Shown: positions 16,453-25,080, counted from the first letter of the stretch. The stretch is 41,279 nt of DNA from an uncultured Oscillospiraceae bacterium (GCA_934597175.1 CAKTQR010000019.1:1-41279), one strand, 5' to 3'. Program-made: numbers and translations. Notes: generated by a model from the letters alone, not told the origin.

Positions 16453-17229
16453 TTAAAAATTGATCTCTGCGACCGAGTAGGTGACCGCCTTACCGCTCAT
16501 CTTGATGCGCTCGCCTTCTTGGCGGCAGTAGAGTGTGCCGCCGCGGCGGCTTGCCTGATACGCAGTTATCTCGTTGCTGCCCTTGACGCCGACCCAGTAG
16601 GGCACGATGTGGCAGTGACCCGAGCCGCACACGGGATCCTCGGCGACATTGAGCTTCGGCGCAAACGAACGGGAGACGCAGTCAAATTCGCCGCTTCCGG
16701 CGGCTGTCGTGTGCAGCAGAAGTCCGTCAAGCGCCTTGACCTTCTCGCCGTCGGGGGTAAAAGAGCGCACCTGCTCCTCGTTTTCCAGAACACACAGCAG
16801 GTCACGACCCATGAACGCCTTTACGGGTCTCACGCCGATAGCGTCGGCCATGGCGTCCGTTACCTCCACGGGCCTGAGGTCGTAAGCTGGGAAGTCCATC
16901 TCGTAAAGCTCGCCCTTGCGCACGACGGTGAGCTCGCCGCTTAATGTGTCAAACGACACGGCGGTCTTTTCCGGCTCAACATAGTTCATTATCACATACG
17001 CAGTGCCGAGCGTGGCGTGACCGCACAGGTCGATCTCGCCGCCCGGGGTAAACCAGCGCAGCCGGTACTTGCCGTTTTCGGGAACGCAGAAGGCGGTCTC
17101 GGAGAGGTTGTTTTCACGGGTGATGTTCATCATCGTTTCCTCGTCGAGCCACTCATCCATAACGCACACTGCCGCCGGATTGCCGCCGAACACACGGTCG
17201 GTAAAAGCGTCAACAACATACTGCTTCAT
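16453..17229 (-). CDS. PhzF-family isomerase/epimerase
   Basis: 258-residue PhzF-like protein with a two-lobed diaminopimelate-epimerase fold. Visible are the N-terminal VVDAFTDRVFGGNPAAVCV, the catalytic glutamate region RENNLSETAFC, and the glycine motifs LRWFTPGGEIDLCGHATLGTA and EDPVCGSGHCHIVPYW. Family members isomerise aromatic or amino-acid-derived substrates; the specific one here is unknown. The ATG at 17229 follows AAGGAG with 8 nt spacing; a GTG at 17238 in the same frame is less likely. Repeat copy 2 begins 22 nt upstream and separates this gene from any promoter. Confidence 0.88.
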   Translation of the reverse strand: MKQYVVDAFTDRVFGGNPAAVCVMDEWLDEETMMNITRENNLSETAFCVPENGKYRLRWFTPGGEIDLCGHATLGTAYVIMNYVEPEKTAVSFDTLSGELTVVRKGELYEMDFPAYDLRPVEVTDAMADAIGVRPVKAFMGRDLLCVLENEEQVRSFTPDGEKVKALDGLLLHTTAAGSGEFDCVSRSFAPKLNVAEDPVCGSGHCHIVPYWVGVKGSNEITAYQASRRGGTLYCRQEGERIKMSGKAVTYSVAEINF

Positions 17230-17251
17230 GCATATCACTCCTTAGCATTTA

Positions 17252-17496
17252 AGTTGACGGGAGCCGAGCCCCTATCGGTTTTGACAGGCAGCTTTCCGCC
17301 CATGCTTCGCTAAACCCCTAGCCCATATATATCCATTATGGCCGTCGGGCTTTATCTTTGCCTGAACGAAAATCTGCTCCCTCAAAACTGCAAGGCATCT
17401 GTCGGTGAGGCCGCAAGAAATTTCGGCTTTGCCTAAAAAGCCGAAATTTGCCGAAAGGGCGCACCGACAGACGACAGGTTTCGGCTCCCGTCAACT
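17252..17496. repeat. Palindromic dispersed element, copy 2
   Basis: A 245-bp element with near-perfect ends AGTTGACGGGAGCCGA and TCGGCTCCCGTCAACT, flanked on both sides by TA (17250-17251 and 17497-17498). A TA duplication is typical of Tc1/mariner and IS630-type MITEs. An internal hairpin AAATTTCGGCTTT / AAAGCCGAAATTT lies near 17420-17452. The interior matches copy 1 closely. It separates the divergent PhzF-like and fumC genes and ends 22 nt before the PhzF-like start codon. It encodes no credible protein. Confidence 0.85.
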
Positions 17497-17552
17497 TATT
17501 CAATATGCCCCGATTGTAGCAAAATTCGTTCCCGAGTTCAAGATAAAAAGCA

Positions 17553-17581
17553 TTGACAAAACGGCGAAAAAGCAAAATAAT
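17553..17581 (+). promoter_or_regulatory. Putative fumC promoter
   Basis: Consensus TTGACA (17553-17558), a 17-bp spacer and AATAAT (17576-17581). The predicted transcript starts only about 10 nt before the fumC start codon, so the leader is very short. Confidence 0.65.
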
Positions 17582-17598
17582 ATCAGTGGGTGAATTAT

Positions 17599-18957
17599 AT
17601 GAAAACACGAACTGAATTTGACAGCATGGGCGCAGTCGAGGTGCCCGCAGAGCATCGCTGGGGTGCTCAGACCCAGCGCAGCTTTGAAAACTTTAAGATA
17701 GGCACACAAAAGCAGCCGCTTGCGGTGATCCATGCCTTTGCGCACCTTAAGGCCGCCTGCGCCATGGCGAACATGGAGCACGGGTGCCTCACGCCCGAGC
17801 AGGCGGAGACTGTCTGCGCCGTGTGCAAGGAAATTGCCGACGGCAGGTGGGACAGCGAGTTTCCCCTCGCCGTGTGGCAGACCGGCAGCGGCACGCAGAC
17901 GAATATGAATGTCAACGAGGTCATTGCGCACCTCGCCGCCGAACGGGGCGTGAAGCTGCACCCGAACGACGATGTAAACCGCTCGCAGTCGTCAAACGAC
18001 ACCTACCCCACGGCGATGTACATTGCCGCCGTCACCGAGCTTGAGGAAAAGCTCATCCCTGCATGCAAGGCGCTGGCAAGCTCCTTTGCCTCGCTTGAGG
18101 CGAGGTATCCCGATGTTATAAAGATTGGCCGCACGCATTTGCAGGATGCCGTGCCGCTCAGGTTTGCGCAGGAGGTCTCCGGCTGGCGAAGGCTCGTCGA
18201 AGCGCCGTGCGAAATGATAAAGACTGCGCTTCCCGAGCTTAAAAAGCTCGCCATCGGCGGCACTGCCGTCGGCACGGGATTAAACGCTCCGGCGGATTTT
18301 GATGCGTGCGTGTGCGGGCATTTAAACAAGCTTCTCGGCAGCGATTTTACCCCCGACTGCAACAAGTTTCATGCGCTCACGAGCCGTGATGCCCTCGTGT
18401 TTGCGCACGGGGCGATGAAAGCGCTTGCATCGAATCTCATGAAGATAGCAAACGATGTGCGCTGGCTTGCCGCCGGTCCTCGCTGCGGCTTGGGCGAGAT
18501 AACTATTCCCGCAAACGAGCCCGGCAGCAGCATCATGCCCGGCAAGGTAAACCCCACCCAGTGCGAGGCGCTTACCATGGTCGCCGTGCAGGTCATGGGC
18601 AACGATGCCGCCATCGGCTTTGCCGCAAGTCAGGGCAATTTTGAGCTGAATGTGTTCCAGCCCGTGATGGCGTATGATTTTCTCATGTCCGCAGAGCTTT
18701 TGGCCGACGCCATGGATTCGTTCCGCATCCACTGCGCCGACGGCATTGAGCCGAACGGGGAGAAGATGAAGGAGTTTCTTGACTCGTCTCTCATGCTCGT
18801 CACTTGCCTCACGCCGAAGATTGGCTACGACCTTGCCGCCAAGTGCGCCAAAAAGGCGCAGACCGAGGGCACGAGCCTTAAAAAAGCGGTGCTCGACCTC
18901 GGCTGCATGACCGAGGAAGAATACGACGAGACCGTCGACCCCGTGAAATTAGTGTAA
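17599..18957 (+). CDS. fumC: Class II fumarate hydratase
   Basis: Iron-independent homotetrameric fumarase that interconverts fumarate and malate. The 452-residue length fits the family. The family signature GSSIMPGKVNPTQCEA is present at about residues 309-324, along with TGSGTQTNMNVNEV (about 97-110), SSNDTYPTAM and RTHLQDAVPLRFAQE. The start was set at the ATG 17599 (MKTRTEFDSMG); a GTG at 17590 is possible, and the Shine-Dalgarno is weak (GGGTGA). The gene stands alone between two repeat elements. Argininosuccinate lyase and aspartase share the superfamily, but the motifs fit fumarase best. Confidence 0.93.
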   Translation: MKTRTEFDSMGAVEVPAEHRWGAQTQRSFENFKIGTQKQPLAVIHAFAHLKAACAMANMEHGCLTPEQAETVCAVCKEIADGRWDSEFPLAVWQTGSGTQTNMNVNEVIAHLAAERGVKLHPNDDVNRSQSSNDTYPTAMYIAAVTELEEKLIPACKALASSFASLEARYPDVIKIGRTHLQDAVPLRFAQEVSGWRRLVEAPCEMIKTALPELKKLAIGGTAVGTGLNAPADFDACVCGHLNKLLGSDFTPDCNKFHALTSRDALVFAHGAMKALASNLMKIANDVRWLAAGPRCGLGEITIPANEPGSSIMPGKVNPTQCEALTMVAVQVMGNDAAIGFAASQGNFELNVFQPVMAYDFLMSAELLADAMDSFRIHCADGIEPNGEKMKEFLDSSLMLVTCLTPKIGYDLAAKCAKKAQTEGTSLKKAVLDLGCMTEEEYDETVDPVKLV

Positions 18958-18974
18958 ACATTGCACATGAACCG

Positions 18975-19003
18975 TTTTCGAGCGGCGTTACTTACGCTAT
19001 AAT
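18975..19003 (+). promoter_or_regulatory. Putative promoter of the DUF2974 gene
   Basis: A good TATAAT (18998-19003) has a weak -35 (TTTTCG, 18975-18980) at 17 bp. It reads through repeat copy 3 into the gene at 19276, so the repeat would be the 5' untranslated region. Confidence 0.45.
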
Positions 19004-19027
19004 ACCTATAATTAAGAAGACACAATA

Positions 19028-19254
19028 AGTTGACGGGAGCCGAACAACTATCGGTTTTGACGGGCAGATTTCCGCTCATGCTACGCCGGAGAGCCATTTT
19101 CGGCAAAACTGCGCAGCATCTGTCAGTCGTGTTTTTCGAGGGATTTTCGGCTTTATTTTGGTGCGGGCGGACTTTGTGTCCGGCAAGACGAAAAAAGGCG
19201 AAAAGCACCGAAAGGGCACACTGACAGGCGATTGGCGGTCGGCTTCCGTCAACT
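19028..19254. repeat. Palindromic dispersed element, copy 3
   Basis: A 227-bp element with ends AGTTGACGGGAGCCGA and TCGGCTTCCGTCAACT, flanked by TA at 19026-19027 and 19255-19256. The left interior matches copies 1 and 2 (CTATCGGTTTTGAC, GCAGATTTCCGC, CTCATGCT); the right half has diverged. It lies between a putative promoter and the DUF2974 gene and ends 21 nt before that start codon. Confidence 0.8.
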
Positions 19255-19275
19255 TAAACAGAAAAGGAGTAATAT

Positions 19276-20361
19276 ATGGCAAACGCATTGGACTATGTCG
19301 ATTGGCGAGGGGACTTAAGCTTCGACACCGTACCCGTCAACGAGATAGATAAGTACATTTTCACCTGCATCGGCAAGCCCGATTACACGGGGATAATCCC
19401 CGCAGACGACAAGACCGTGACCGTCAATGAGGCCGTCGGCAGCTACTTTGCGACCCACGAGGACGCAGGCGACAAGCTGGGGCTCATCGCCTCGGCAAGC
19501 ACGCTTCCTATGCTGCGCAAGATAGCGCTGTCGGACAGATTCAGAGACATAAAGCTCTCGGGCTTTATAAATAAGATAGTCGTCGAAAAGACCGAGCAGT
19601 TCTCGGCGCTGACGGTGTTCTCGCCGGACGGCGTTAAGTATGTGTCGTTTCGTGGCACGGACGACACGATAGTCGGCTGGAAAGAAAACTGCGAGCTTGC
19701 CGTCAAGGAGGTCGTACCGGCGCAGCTAGATGCCAAGGCATACCTCGAGTGGGCTGCCGAGACCTACGACGGACCTATCATCGTCTGCGGTCACTCCAAG
19801 GGCGGAAACCTAGCCGTTTACGCCGCCTGCACCGTGTCCGAGGAGATACAGGACAGGATACTTGAGGTCAACTGCTACGACGGCCCGGGCTTCATGCCCG
19901 CCTTTCTGGAGACCGAGGGCTACAAGCGCATGCAGGACAAGATAACTGCCTTTGTGCCGTATGTGTCCATCGTCGGCATGCTGCTCACGCAGGTGGGCAG
20001 GCTCAATGTTATCCGGGCAAGCGACGCAGGCGCAGCCGGGCACGACGGCTTTACATGGGATGTGTTCCGGGACAGATTCATCCACTGCCCGGAGCTTAGC
20101 GACGCAAGCAAGATCTTTAACGCCGCCATCGACGAAGCGATAGCCGACATGGATTCCGACGAGCGCCGTGAGCTCGTTGAGGAGATATTCGATGTGCTCA
20201 CATCGACCGGTGCGTTCACGCTTTCCGAGTTCAGCGAGCAGTCGCTGCGCAAATCGCTGGAGCTTGCAAACCAGTTCCGCAAAGCGCCCGAGCTTCGCTC
20301 GTTCCTCCTGAGCCTCGCCGAAAAGGGCATAAAATCGGCAAGAAACAAGAAAGCATTATGA
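19276..20361 (+). CDS. Mbeg1-like (DUF2974) alpha/beta hydrolase
   Basis: 361 residues with an alpha/beta hydrolase fold. The nucleophile elbow CGHSKGGN (about residues 174-181) carries the catalytic serine. The upstream FRGTDDTIVGWKEN segment is typical of lipase-like DUF2974/Mbeg1 proteins. There is no signal peptide or membrane segment, so it is probably cytoplasmic; the C-terminal third is helical and polar. These proteins are widespread in gut Clostridia and their substrate is not established. ATG at 19276 after AAAGGAG, with repeat copy 3 just upstream and a hairpin terminator after the stop. Confidence 0.8.
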   Translation: MANALDYVDWRGDLSFDTVPVNEIDKYIFTCIGKPDYTGIIPADDKTVTVNEAVGSYFATHEDAGDKLGLIASASTLPMLRKIALSDRFRDIKLSGFINKIVVEKTEQFSALTVFSPDGVKYVSFRGTDDTIVGWKENCELAVKEVVPAQLDAKAYLEWAAETYDGPIIVCGHSKGGNLAVYAACTVSEEIQDRILEVNCYDGPGFMPAFLETEGYKRMQDKITAFVPYVSIVGMLLTQVGRLNVIRASDAGAAGHDGFTWDVFRDRFIHCPELSDASKIFNAAIDEAIADMDSDERRELVEEIFDVLTSTGAFTLSEFSEQSLRKSLELANQFRKAPELRSFLLSLAEKGIKSARNKKAL

Positions 20362-20368
20362 TATAAAT

Positions 20369-20402
20369 TTAACGGCTGCGTTAAGGCAACCGTTAAGTTT
20401 TT
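20369..20402 (+). terminator. Terminator after the DUF2974 gene
   Basis: The stem TTAACGG-c-TGC / GCA-a-CCGTTAA is followed by GTTTTT. It starts 8 nt after the stop codon at 20361. Confidence 0.65.
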
Positions 20403-20510
20403 GCCCCATACATTCCGAATAATCATAGCTCAAAGTGCGTTTAATCATGATTTGTAATATCTCATAAAAACCGACGAAAATGGGCGCAAAAGCTCATGAA
20501 ATTTTGTGGA

Positions 20511-20539
20511 TTGAATCCAGTTTCGAGCAGCGTTATAAT
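20511..20539 (+). promoter_or_regulatory. Putative antiporter promoter
   Basis: TTGAAT (20511-20516), a 17-bp spacer and TATAAT (20534-20539) lie 36 nt before the antiporter start. I see nothing else in 20403-20510. Confidence 0.7.
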
Positions 20540-20575
20540 ACATCCCGCAAATTAGAGAATGTGCGAGGTAGTAAA

Positions 20576-21802
20576 ATGGATTATAGCTTTCTGCTCGTAA
20601 TTGCCGCAATAATGCTGTCGACGAAAATTCTCGGCCTGGCAAGCGAGCGTGTTCATATGCCGCAGGTCGTCGGTGCGCTCATAGCGGGTCTGCTCATCGG
20701 ACCGAGCGTGTTCGGCATCGTCGGCGAGACCGATTTCATCACCAAGACCGCCGAGATAGGCGTCATCCTGCTCATGTTCACCGCCGGTCTTGACACCAAC
20801 ATGCAGGACCTCAAGAACACCGGCATCTCGGCGCTCGTCATCGCCGCCATAGGCGTTGTCGTGCCGTTTATCGGCGGCGCTGCCTGCTACCTTGCGTTTT
20901 ATAACGACGCTGCCGACAGCCTTAATATGCTCAAGGCGGCGTTTATAGGCGTTGTGCTGACGGCGACCTCGGTGTCGATAACCGTCGAAACTCTGCGTGA
21001 GATGGGCAAGCTCAAGAGCAAGGTCGGCACGGCGATAATGGGTGCTGCGGTCATCGACGATGTGCTCGGCATCATCGTCCTGACGGTGCTCACGGGCTTC
21101 ACCGACAGCAGCGTCAACCCCGTCATGGTGTTCGTGCGCATCATCGCATTTTTCGCCTTCATCGGCGTCGTCGGCTTTGTCGTGCGCAAGATATTCGCCC
21201 GGTTTGAGCACCTCTGGGGCGAGCACCGCCGCATCGCCATCTATGCGCTTGCGTTCTGCTTTATCCTTTCCTACTGCGCCGAGGGCTTCTTCGGCATCGC
21301 CGATATCACCGGCGCATACTTCGCGGGTCTTATCCTCTGCGACCTGTCGGACACCAGACAGTACGCCGCAAAGAAGATGAATGTCATGGGCTATATGCTG
21401 TTTTCCCCGATATTCTTTGCCTCCATCGGCATTAAAACGGACCTCTCGGGCTTCGGCGGATCGCTCGTTGCGTTTGCAATTGCGCTGACCGTCGTTGCGG
21501 TCGTCACCAAGATAATCGGCTGCGGCCTCGGCGCAAGGCTCACGGGCTTCGGCTCGTATGACTCGATGTCCATCGGTCTCGGCATGGTATCCCGTGGCGA
21601 GGTCGCACTCATCGTTGCGCAAAAGGGCGCACAGGCAGGGCTTGTCAGCGAAAAAATGTTCCCGGCCATCGTCCTTATGGTCATCGTAACAACACTCGTA
21701 ACGCCGCTTTTGTTAAAGGTCGGCATGAAAAAGCAGACCCCCGACAACACCGAGCTTCCGCCCGAGTGCCAGGGCAGTCTCCCGAGAACGGACTACATTT
21801 GA
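20576..21802 (+). CDS. CPA2-family cation:proton antiporter
   Basis: Integral membrane monovalent cation/proton antiporter of the KefB/NapA type, 408 residues and about 12-13 transmembrane helices. The N-terminal GALIAGLLIGPSVFG and the ion-binding acidic pair in GAAVIDDVLGIIVL (about residues 155-168) are characteristic, as is SRGEVALIVAQKG near the end. No C-terminal TrkA-N regulatory domain is present. The ATG at 20576 was preferred over the frame opening at 20480 because the promoter lies between them and GAGGT precedes the ATG. The transported ion is not deducible. Confidence 0.88.
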   Translation: MDYSFLLVIAAIMLSTKILGLASERVHMPQVVGALIAGLLIGPSVFGIVGETDFITKTAEIGVILLMFTAGLDTNMQDLKNTGISALVIAAIGVVVPFIGGAACYLAFYNDAADSLNMLKAAFIGVVLTATSVSITVETLREMGKLKSKVGTAIMGAAVIDDVLGIIVLTVLTGFTDSSVNPVMVFVRIIAFFAFIGVVGFVVRKIFARFEHLWGEHRRIAIYALAFCFILSYCAEGFFGIADITGAYFAGLILCDLSDTRQYAAKKMNVMGYMLFSPIFFASIGIKTDLSGFGGSLVAFAIALTVVAVVTKIIGCGLGARLTGFGSYDSMSIGLGMVSRGEVALIVAQKGAQAGLVSEKMFPAIVLMVIVTTLVTPLLLKVGMKKQTPDNTELPPECQGSLPRTDYI

Positions 21803-21807
21803 TATGA

Positions 21808-21836
21808 AAAAATCCCGCTCACTGAGCGGGATTTTT
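21808..21836 (+). terminator. Antiporter / TIR gene bidirectional terminator
   Basis: A 13-bp perfect stem AAAAATCCCGCTC / GAGCGGGATTTTT has a 3-nt loop and A/T runs on both sides. It separates the convergent antiporter and TIR genes. Confidence 0.9.
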
Positions 21837-21837
21837 G

Positions 21838-23388
21838 TTATTCGATTATAAGCTTGAAATCATGCTCACTGCCGATGTCGGCGGCAACGGTCCCGTCTGC
21901 GTACACGGTCTTGAGCGCCGTCAGAGAATCGAGCGCCGACCAGTCGGAAACGCCCCGTGTGCCGGTCAGGCGCAGGGTGGTAAGCCCCGTGAAGCCGTCA
22001 AGACCGGTCGAGGACGAAAGCGTGCAGTCATAAAGCTCAAGCTCGGTTATCGCACGCTCACGGTCAAACGACTTAAAGAAGCTGCCCGTGAGGTCGCAGT
22101 TATAAAGCTTCACCGAGCGCAGCGAGCTCATGTCCAACACCTGCGCAATGTCGCCCAGCGAGCAGTTTGAAAATGCAACGGACTGTATCTTCGTCAAGGG
22201 CTTGAACACATCAAGGTCGGAGCACTTTGCACCGATAAATGAGGCCTGCGTCAGCTCGTGGCACTTGTTGAGGTCGCCCAAGGACGAGAGTGCGGCGCAG
22301 TCTGCGCTTATCGATTTGAGCTCCGGCAGCTTGCCTATGCCGGAAAGCGAGCTTACCCGGCTGCCGTCGAGGTCAAGGGTCGTTACCCCGCAGGCGGGCA
22401 TAGTCTCAAGGCTGCTCAGGCTCTGAAACTGAAGCCACAGCGTTTTGAGCCCCGTGAAGTACGCAAGATCGCTGAGGTCGTTTATCCCGCCTCGACTCAC
22501 CGTGTGCGTTTCACCCTGCCAGTCGGTGTAGCTTGCCGAATTATCGCCGAGCTTCACGGCGCTGCCCACGCCGCTTGACGGCTCGTGCAGGGTGTAGTCC
22601 GTGCCGACGATGTAAAGCTCCGTCATGCCGCTAAGCTCGCCGACGGTGATATCGCCGCTTGCCTTGCCGGTGTATTCACGGGCGGCCTTCTCGAAAATTT
22701 CGGACTTGAACTCACACACCGTATCGTTCGGCAGCGTCTGTATCTCGGTCGTCGGGGTCGTGAGCCTTTCAAGATAGCCCGTGAAGTAGCCGACGATGAG
22801 CGCTGCGGCGATGATGCCGAACAAGACGACCACGATAGTCCACCGGGCGACCTTTTTGCCCTTGCTTTTCTTTTTCTTCTCCGGCTTGGGATTGGGTGCG
22901 GACACGGGCTTCGGCGGCTCGGAAACGGGGCGGGGCGCTTTATCGGCAAAGTTTTCACTGTTTAAAAGCGGCGCACCGTAGAGCTTTTCGTAAAAATACT
23001 CGTCGCTCGGGTAGGTGTACTTCATCAATGCAAAAATGTTGCCTATCTGAAGCTCCATGCCCGGGGTCAGCGCCGTCTCCTCAATGAAAATGTTGATGGT
23101 CTTTATCCTTTTCGACTGCGCATAGTGCATTTCCCTGCGGCAGTTGTCCGAGCGCATGTAGGCGTTTGAGATAAACGCCACGACCAGATGCGCATCGGCA
23201 AGGTGCGAGGCGATGCACTCCTGCCACTCGCTGCCGACCTCGATGCCCTCGTCGTACCAGATGTTGTAGCCACGGCGGTGCATATCGCTCAGAACGGGCA
23301 GCACCTTGTCGTTGTCGGCGTGTGCGTAGCTGACGAAAATATACGGCTTATCGCCCTCATAGGGCTTGAAATACTCAAAATCGCTCAT
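21838..23388 (-). CDS. TIR domain / transmembrane / leucine-rich repeat protein
   Basis: 516 residues. An N-terminal TIR domain covers about 14-135 (YIFVSYAHAD, GYNIWYDEGIEVGSEW). The NADase-type motif S74-x2-Y77-x2-S80-x2-C83-x2-E86 has the catalytic glutamate in place. A Pro/Lys-rich linker (about 150-180) ending in KKKKSKGKK precedes a single membrane helix at about 182-201. By the positive-inside rule the TIR domain faces the cytoplasm and the C-terminal half faces out. That half (about 270-505) contains some nine LRR-like repeats such as LKTLWLQFQSLSSLE and ITELELYDCTL. The ATG at 23388 follows GGAGG; a TTG at 23400 is part of the ribosome site. Divergent from the response regulator at 23514. 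Function unknown; NADase or scaffold signalling is inferred from the family. Confidence 0.8.
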   Translation of the reverse strand: MSDFEYFKPYEGDKPYIFVSYAHADNDKVLPVLSDMHRRGYNIWYDEGIEVGSEWQECIASHLADAHLVVAFISNAYMRSDNCRREMHYAQSKRIKTINIFIEETALTPGMELQIGNIFALMKYTYPSDEYFYEKLYGAPLLNSENFADKAPRPVSEPPKPVSAPNPKPEKKKKSKGKKVARWTIVVVLFGIIAAALIVGYFTGYLERLTTPTTEIQTLPNDTVCEFKSEIFEKAAREYTGKASGDITVGELSGMTELYIVGTDYTLHEPSSGVGSAVKLGDNSASYTDWQGETHTVSRGGINDLSDLAYFTGLKTLWLQFQSLSSLETMPACGVTTLDLDGSRVSSLSGIGKLPELKSISADCAALSSLGDLNKCHELTQASFIGAKCSDLDVFKPLTKIQSVAFSNCSLGDIAQVLDMSSLRSVKLYNCDLTGSFFKSFDRERAITELELYDCTLSSSTGLDGFTGLTTLRLTGTRGVSDWSALDSLTALKTVYADGTVAADIGSEHDFKLIIE

Positions 23389-23412
23389 ATTATCCTCCAA
23401 AACGGTACAGAA

Positions 23413-23441
23413 ATTATAAGCGTTTATTCAATAAATTGCAA
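23413..23441 (-). promoter_or_regulatory. Putative promoter of the TIR-LRR gene
   Basis: On the minus strand: TTGCAA (23436-23441), a 17-bp spacer and TATAAT (23413-23418), 24 nt before the start codon. It abuts a weaker divergent promoter (TTGACT at 23442-23447) for the response regulator, so the two genes could share control. Confidence 0.65.
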
Positions 23442-23513
23442 TTGACTATTTGTAAAAACTCCGTCTTAACACGCAGGGTTATTTGTGCAAGAGTAGATAC
23501 AAAGGTGCTGACT

Positions 23514-24179
23514 ATGAACAAAAAGACGATACTTGTAATAGACGACGACGAGAGCATCGGAAACTTCGAGCAGGAGCTTCTGGAGCGCTCGGGCTACGCT
23601 GTTTTGCGGGCGTATTCCGGCACGGAGGCGCAGCTTGTGCTCAAAAACGAGCGCCCCGACCTCGTGCTGCTCGACCTCATGCTGCCGGGACTTTCCGGCG
23701 AGCAGCTTCTGCCGCAGATAAAGGGCTGCCCGGTGATAGTCGTCAGCGCCAAGGCGGATATAAACGACAAGGTGGGGCTTTTGCTCGGCGGGGCGGCGGA
23801 TTATCTCACCAAGCCCCTTGACAGCAAGGAGCTGCTCGCCCGCATCGCTGTGCGCCTGCGTGAAGCCAAAGCCGATACACTTAGTAAGGTCTACACCTAC
23901 GGCGACATTGAGCTCAACGCCGTGTCCCACGCCGTGACCGTTTCGGGCACGCCCGTTTCGCTCACGAGGACGGAGTACGCCATTTTGAAGATACTCATGC
24001 AAAACGCAGGGCAGGTCATCGCAAAGTCCGTGCTTCTCGACCGCATGAGCGCCGACACGCCCGACTGCACCGAAAGCTCGCTCAAGACCCACATCAGTCA
24101 CCTGCGCACAAAGCTCCGTGAGGTCACGGGCAAGGATTATATTGAAGCAGTCTGGGGCATCGGATTTAAGCTTAACTAA
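23514..24179 (+). CDS. OmpR-family response regulator
   Basis: 221 residues. An N-terminal receiver domain carries the acidic pocket IDDDES (residues 10-15), the phosphoacceptor aspartate in LVLLDLMLPGLSG (about residue 53) and the switch lysine in DYLTKPLDS. A C-terminal winged-helix DNA-binding domain contains VSLTRTEYAILKILMQNAGQV and SLKTHISHLRTKL, ending in VWGIGFKLN. ATG at 23514; a frame opening at 23436 lies in the promoter region. The gene looks intact, but its probable partners downstream (ABC transporter and histidine kinase) are broken, so it may be an orphan regulator. Confidence 0.9.
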   Translation: MNKKTILVIDDDESIGNFEQELLERSGYAVLRAYSGTEAQLVLKNERPDLVLLDLMLPGLSGEQLLPQIKGCPVIVVSAKADINDKVGLLLGGAADYLTKPLDSKELLARIAVRLREAKADTLSKVYTYGDIELNAVSHAVTVSGTPVSLTRTEYAILKILMQNAGQVIAKSVLLDRMSADTPDCTESSLKTHISHLRTKLREVTGKDYIEAVWGIGFKLN

Positions 24180-24216
24180 TTCTCAACCATTTTCTTTACC
24201 GCTGTCTTAACCGAGA

Positions 24217-24242
24217 CCTTTTATGATATCGATATCATAAAG
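24217..24242 (+). promoter_or_regulatory. 26-bp perfect palindrome overlapping the Shine-Dalgarno
   Basis: CCTTTATGATATC is followed directly by its exact reverse complement GATATCATAAAGG. The right arm runs into the ribosome site (AAAGGAGG at 24238-24245) of the ABC ATPase remnant. As DNA it looks like a dimeric operator; as RNA it could fold and hide the ribosome site. The intact response regulator upstream is one candidate binder. Confidence 0.7.
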
Positions 24243-24253
24243 GAGGTACGAAC

Positions 24254-24562
24254 ATGGAATATGTACTTGAAACCAGAGAGCTTTCAAAGTCCTACGGCAG
24301 CTTCCGGGCGCCTGACGGGCTTAATATGCATGTGCCGAAAAGCTCGATATACGGCTTTGTCGGCCGCAACGGCGCAGGCAAAACAACGCTCATGCGCTTA
24401 GTGTGCGACCTGCAGGAGCCCACGGGCGGAAGCTTTACGCTCTACGGCACGGAGAACACCGCCTCCGGCATAGCGGCTGCCCGCCGCCGCATGGGTGCGG
24501 TGGTCGAAACGCCGTCAATTTACCTTGACATGACCGCACGGGATAATATCATCCAGCAATGA
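24254..24562 (+). pseudogene. ABC transporter ATP-binding protein, truncated
   Basis: Only the first 102 residues of a lantibiotic-immunity-like ABC ATPase remain: LETRELSKSYGSF, the Walker A GRNGAGKTTLMR (about residues 37-48), then the region up to MTARDNIIQQ. The Q-loop region is reached, but the ABC signature, Walker B and H-loop are missing, so it cannot be a working ATPase. The frame stops at 24560-24562, overlapping the permease start codon (ATGA). This suggests a deletion that removed the C-terminal two thirds. Confidence 0.8.
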
Positions 24563-25080
24563 CTAATTTACTTAGAGCCGACTTCCGCAGACTGTTCAAA
24601 AGCCGTGCGTTTTACATCTGCACCGCCCTGCTGTTTATCGCAGGCACGGCGTTGCCGCTGATACACTATATCACGATGCACGAGTACCCGCAGGCGATGT
24701 CCTTTGACATGTACTTTACCGTGTATGCGCTTATCGCCGTCGTTGCGCTGGCGGCTTTTTCCGCCCTCTTTGTCGGCGCAGATTACAGCGACGGCACTAT
24801 CCGCAACAAGCTCGTTGCCGGTGCTCGCCGAGGCGGCGTGTATCTTTCGAACCTCACCGTGCAGACAGTCACGGGGCTTATCCTGTGCGCTGCGTACCTT
24901 GTGCCGTATGTTATAATAGGTACGAGCCTTTTGGGCGACTTTCCCGAAAACGGCGTGCGGCTCATCCTCGTTTCTCTTGCGATGACGGTGTCGTTTGCGT
25001 CGGTATTCACGCTCATCACCATGCTGTCCAGCAGCAAGGCACGCTCGGCGGTCATCTGCCTTGTGTGCGCAATTGCGCTC
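24559..25080 (+). pseudogene. ABC-2 type permease, 3' truncated
   Basis: N-terminal part (about 174 residues) of an ABC-2-type membrane subunit. It starts with LLRADFRRLFKSRAFYICTALLF and includes the conserved SDGTIRNKLVAGARRGGVYLSN segment. Helices continue to SSSKARSAVICLVCAIALA. After about 25080 the reading frame loses its hydrophobic character, because the DNA there encodes a histidine kinase in another frame. The nominal frame runs on to 25263 as an arginine-rich tail that I regard as junk. Confidence 0.75.

Noticed and set aside
17336..17608. Minus-strand frames inside repeat copies 1 and 2 with similar translations (DFRSGKDKARRP-like)
   Set aside because: The similarity follows from the shared DNA repeat. 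Starts lack ribosome sites and the frames run out of the element, so they are not genes.
20552..21622. A 356-codon minus-strand frame opposite the antiporter
   Set aside because: Antisense shadow with His/Arg/Asp-rich composition and no start signals.
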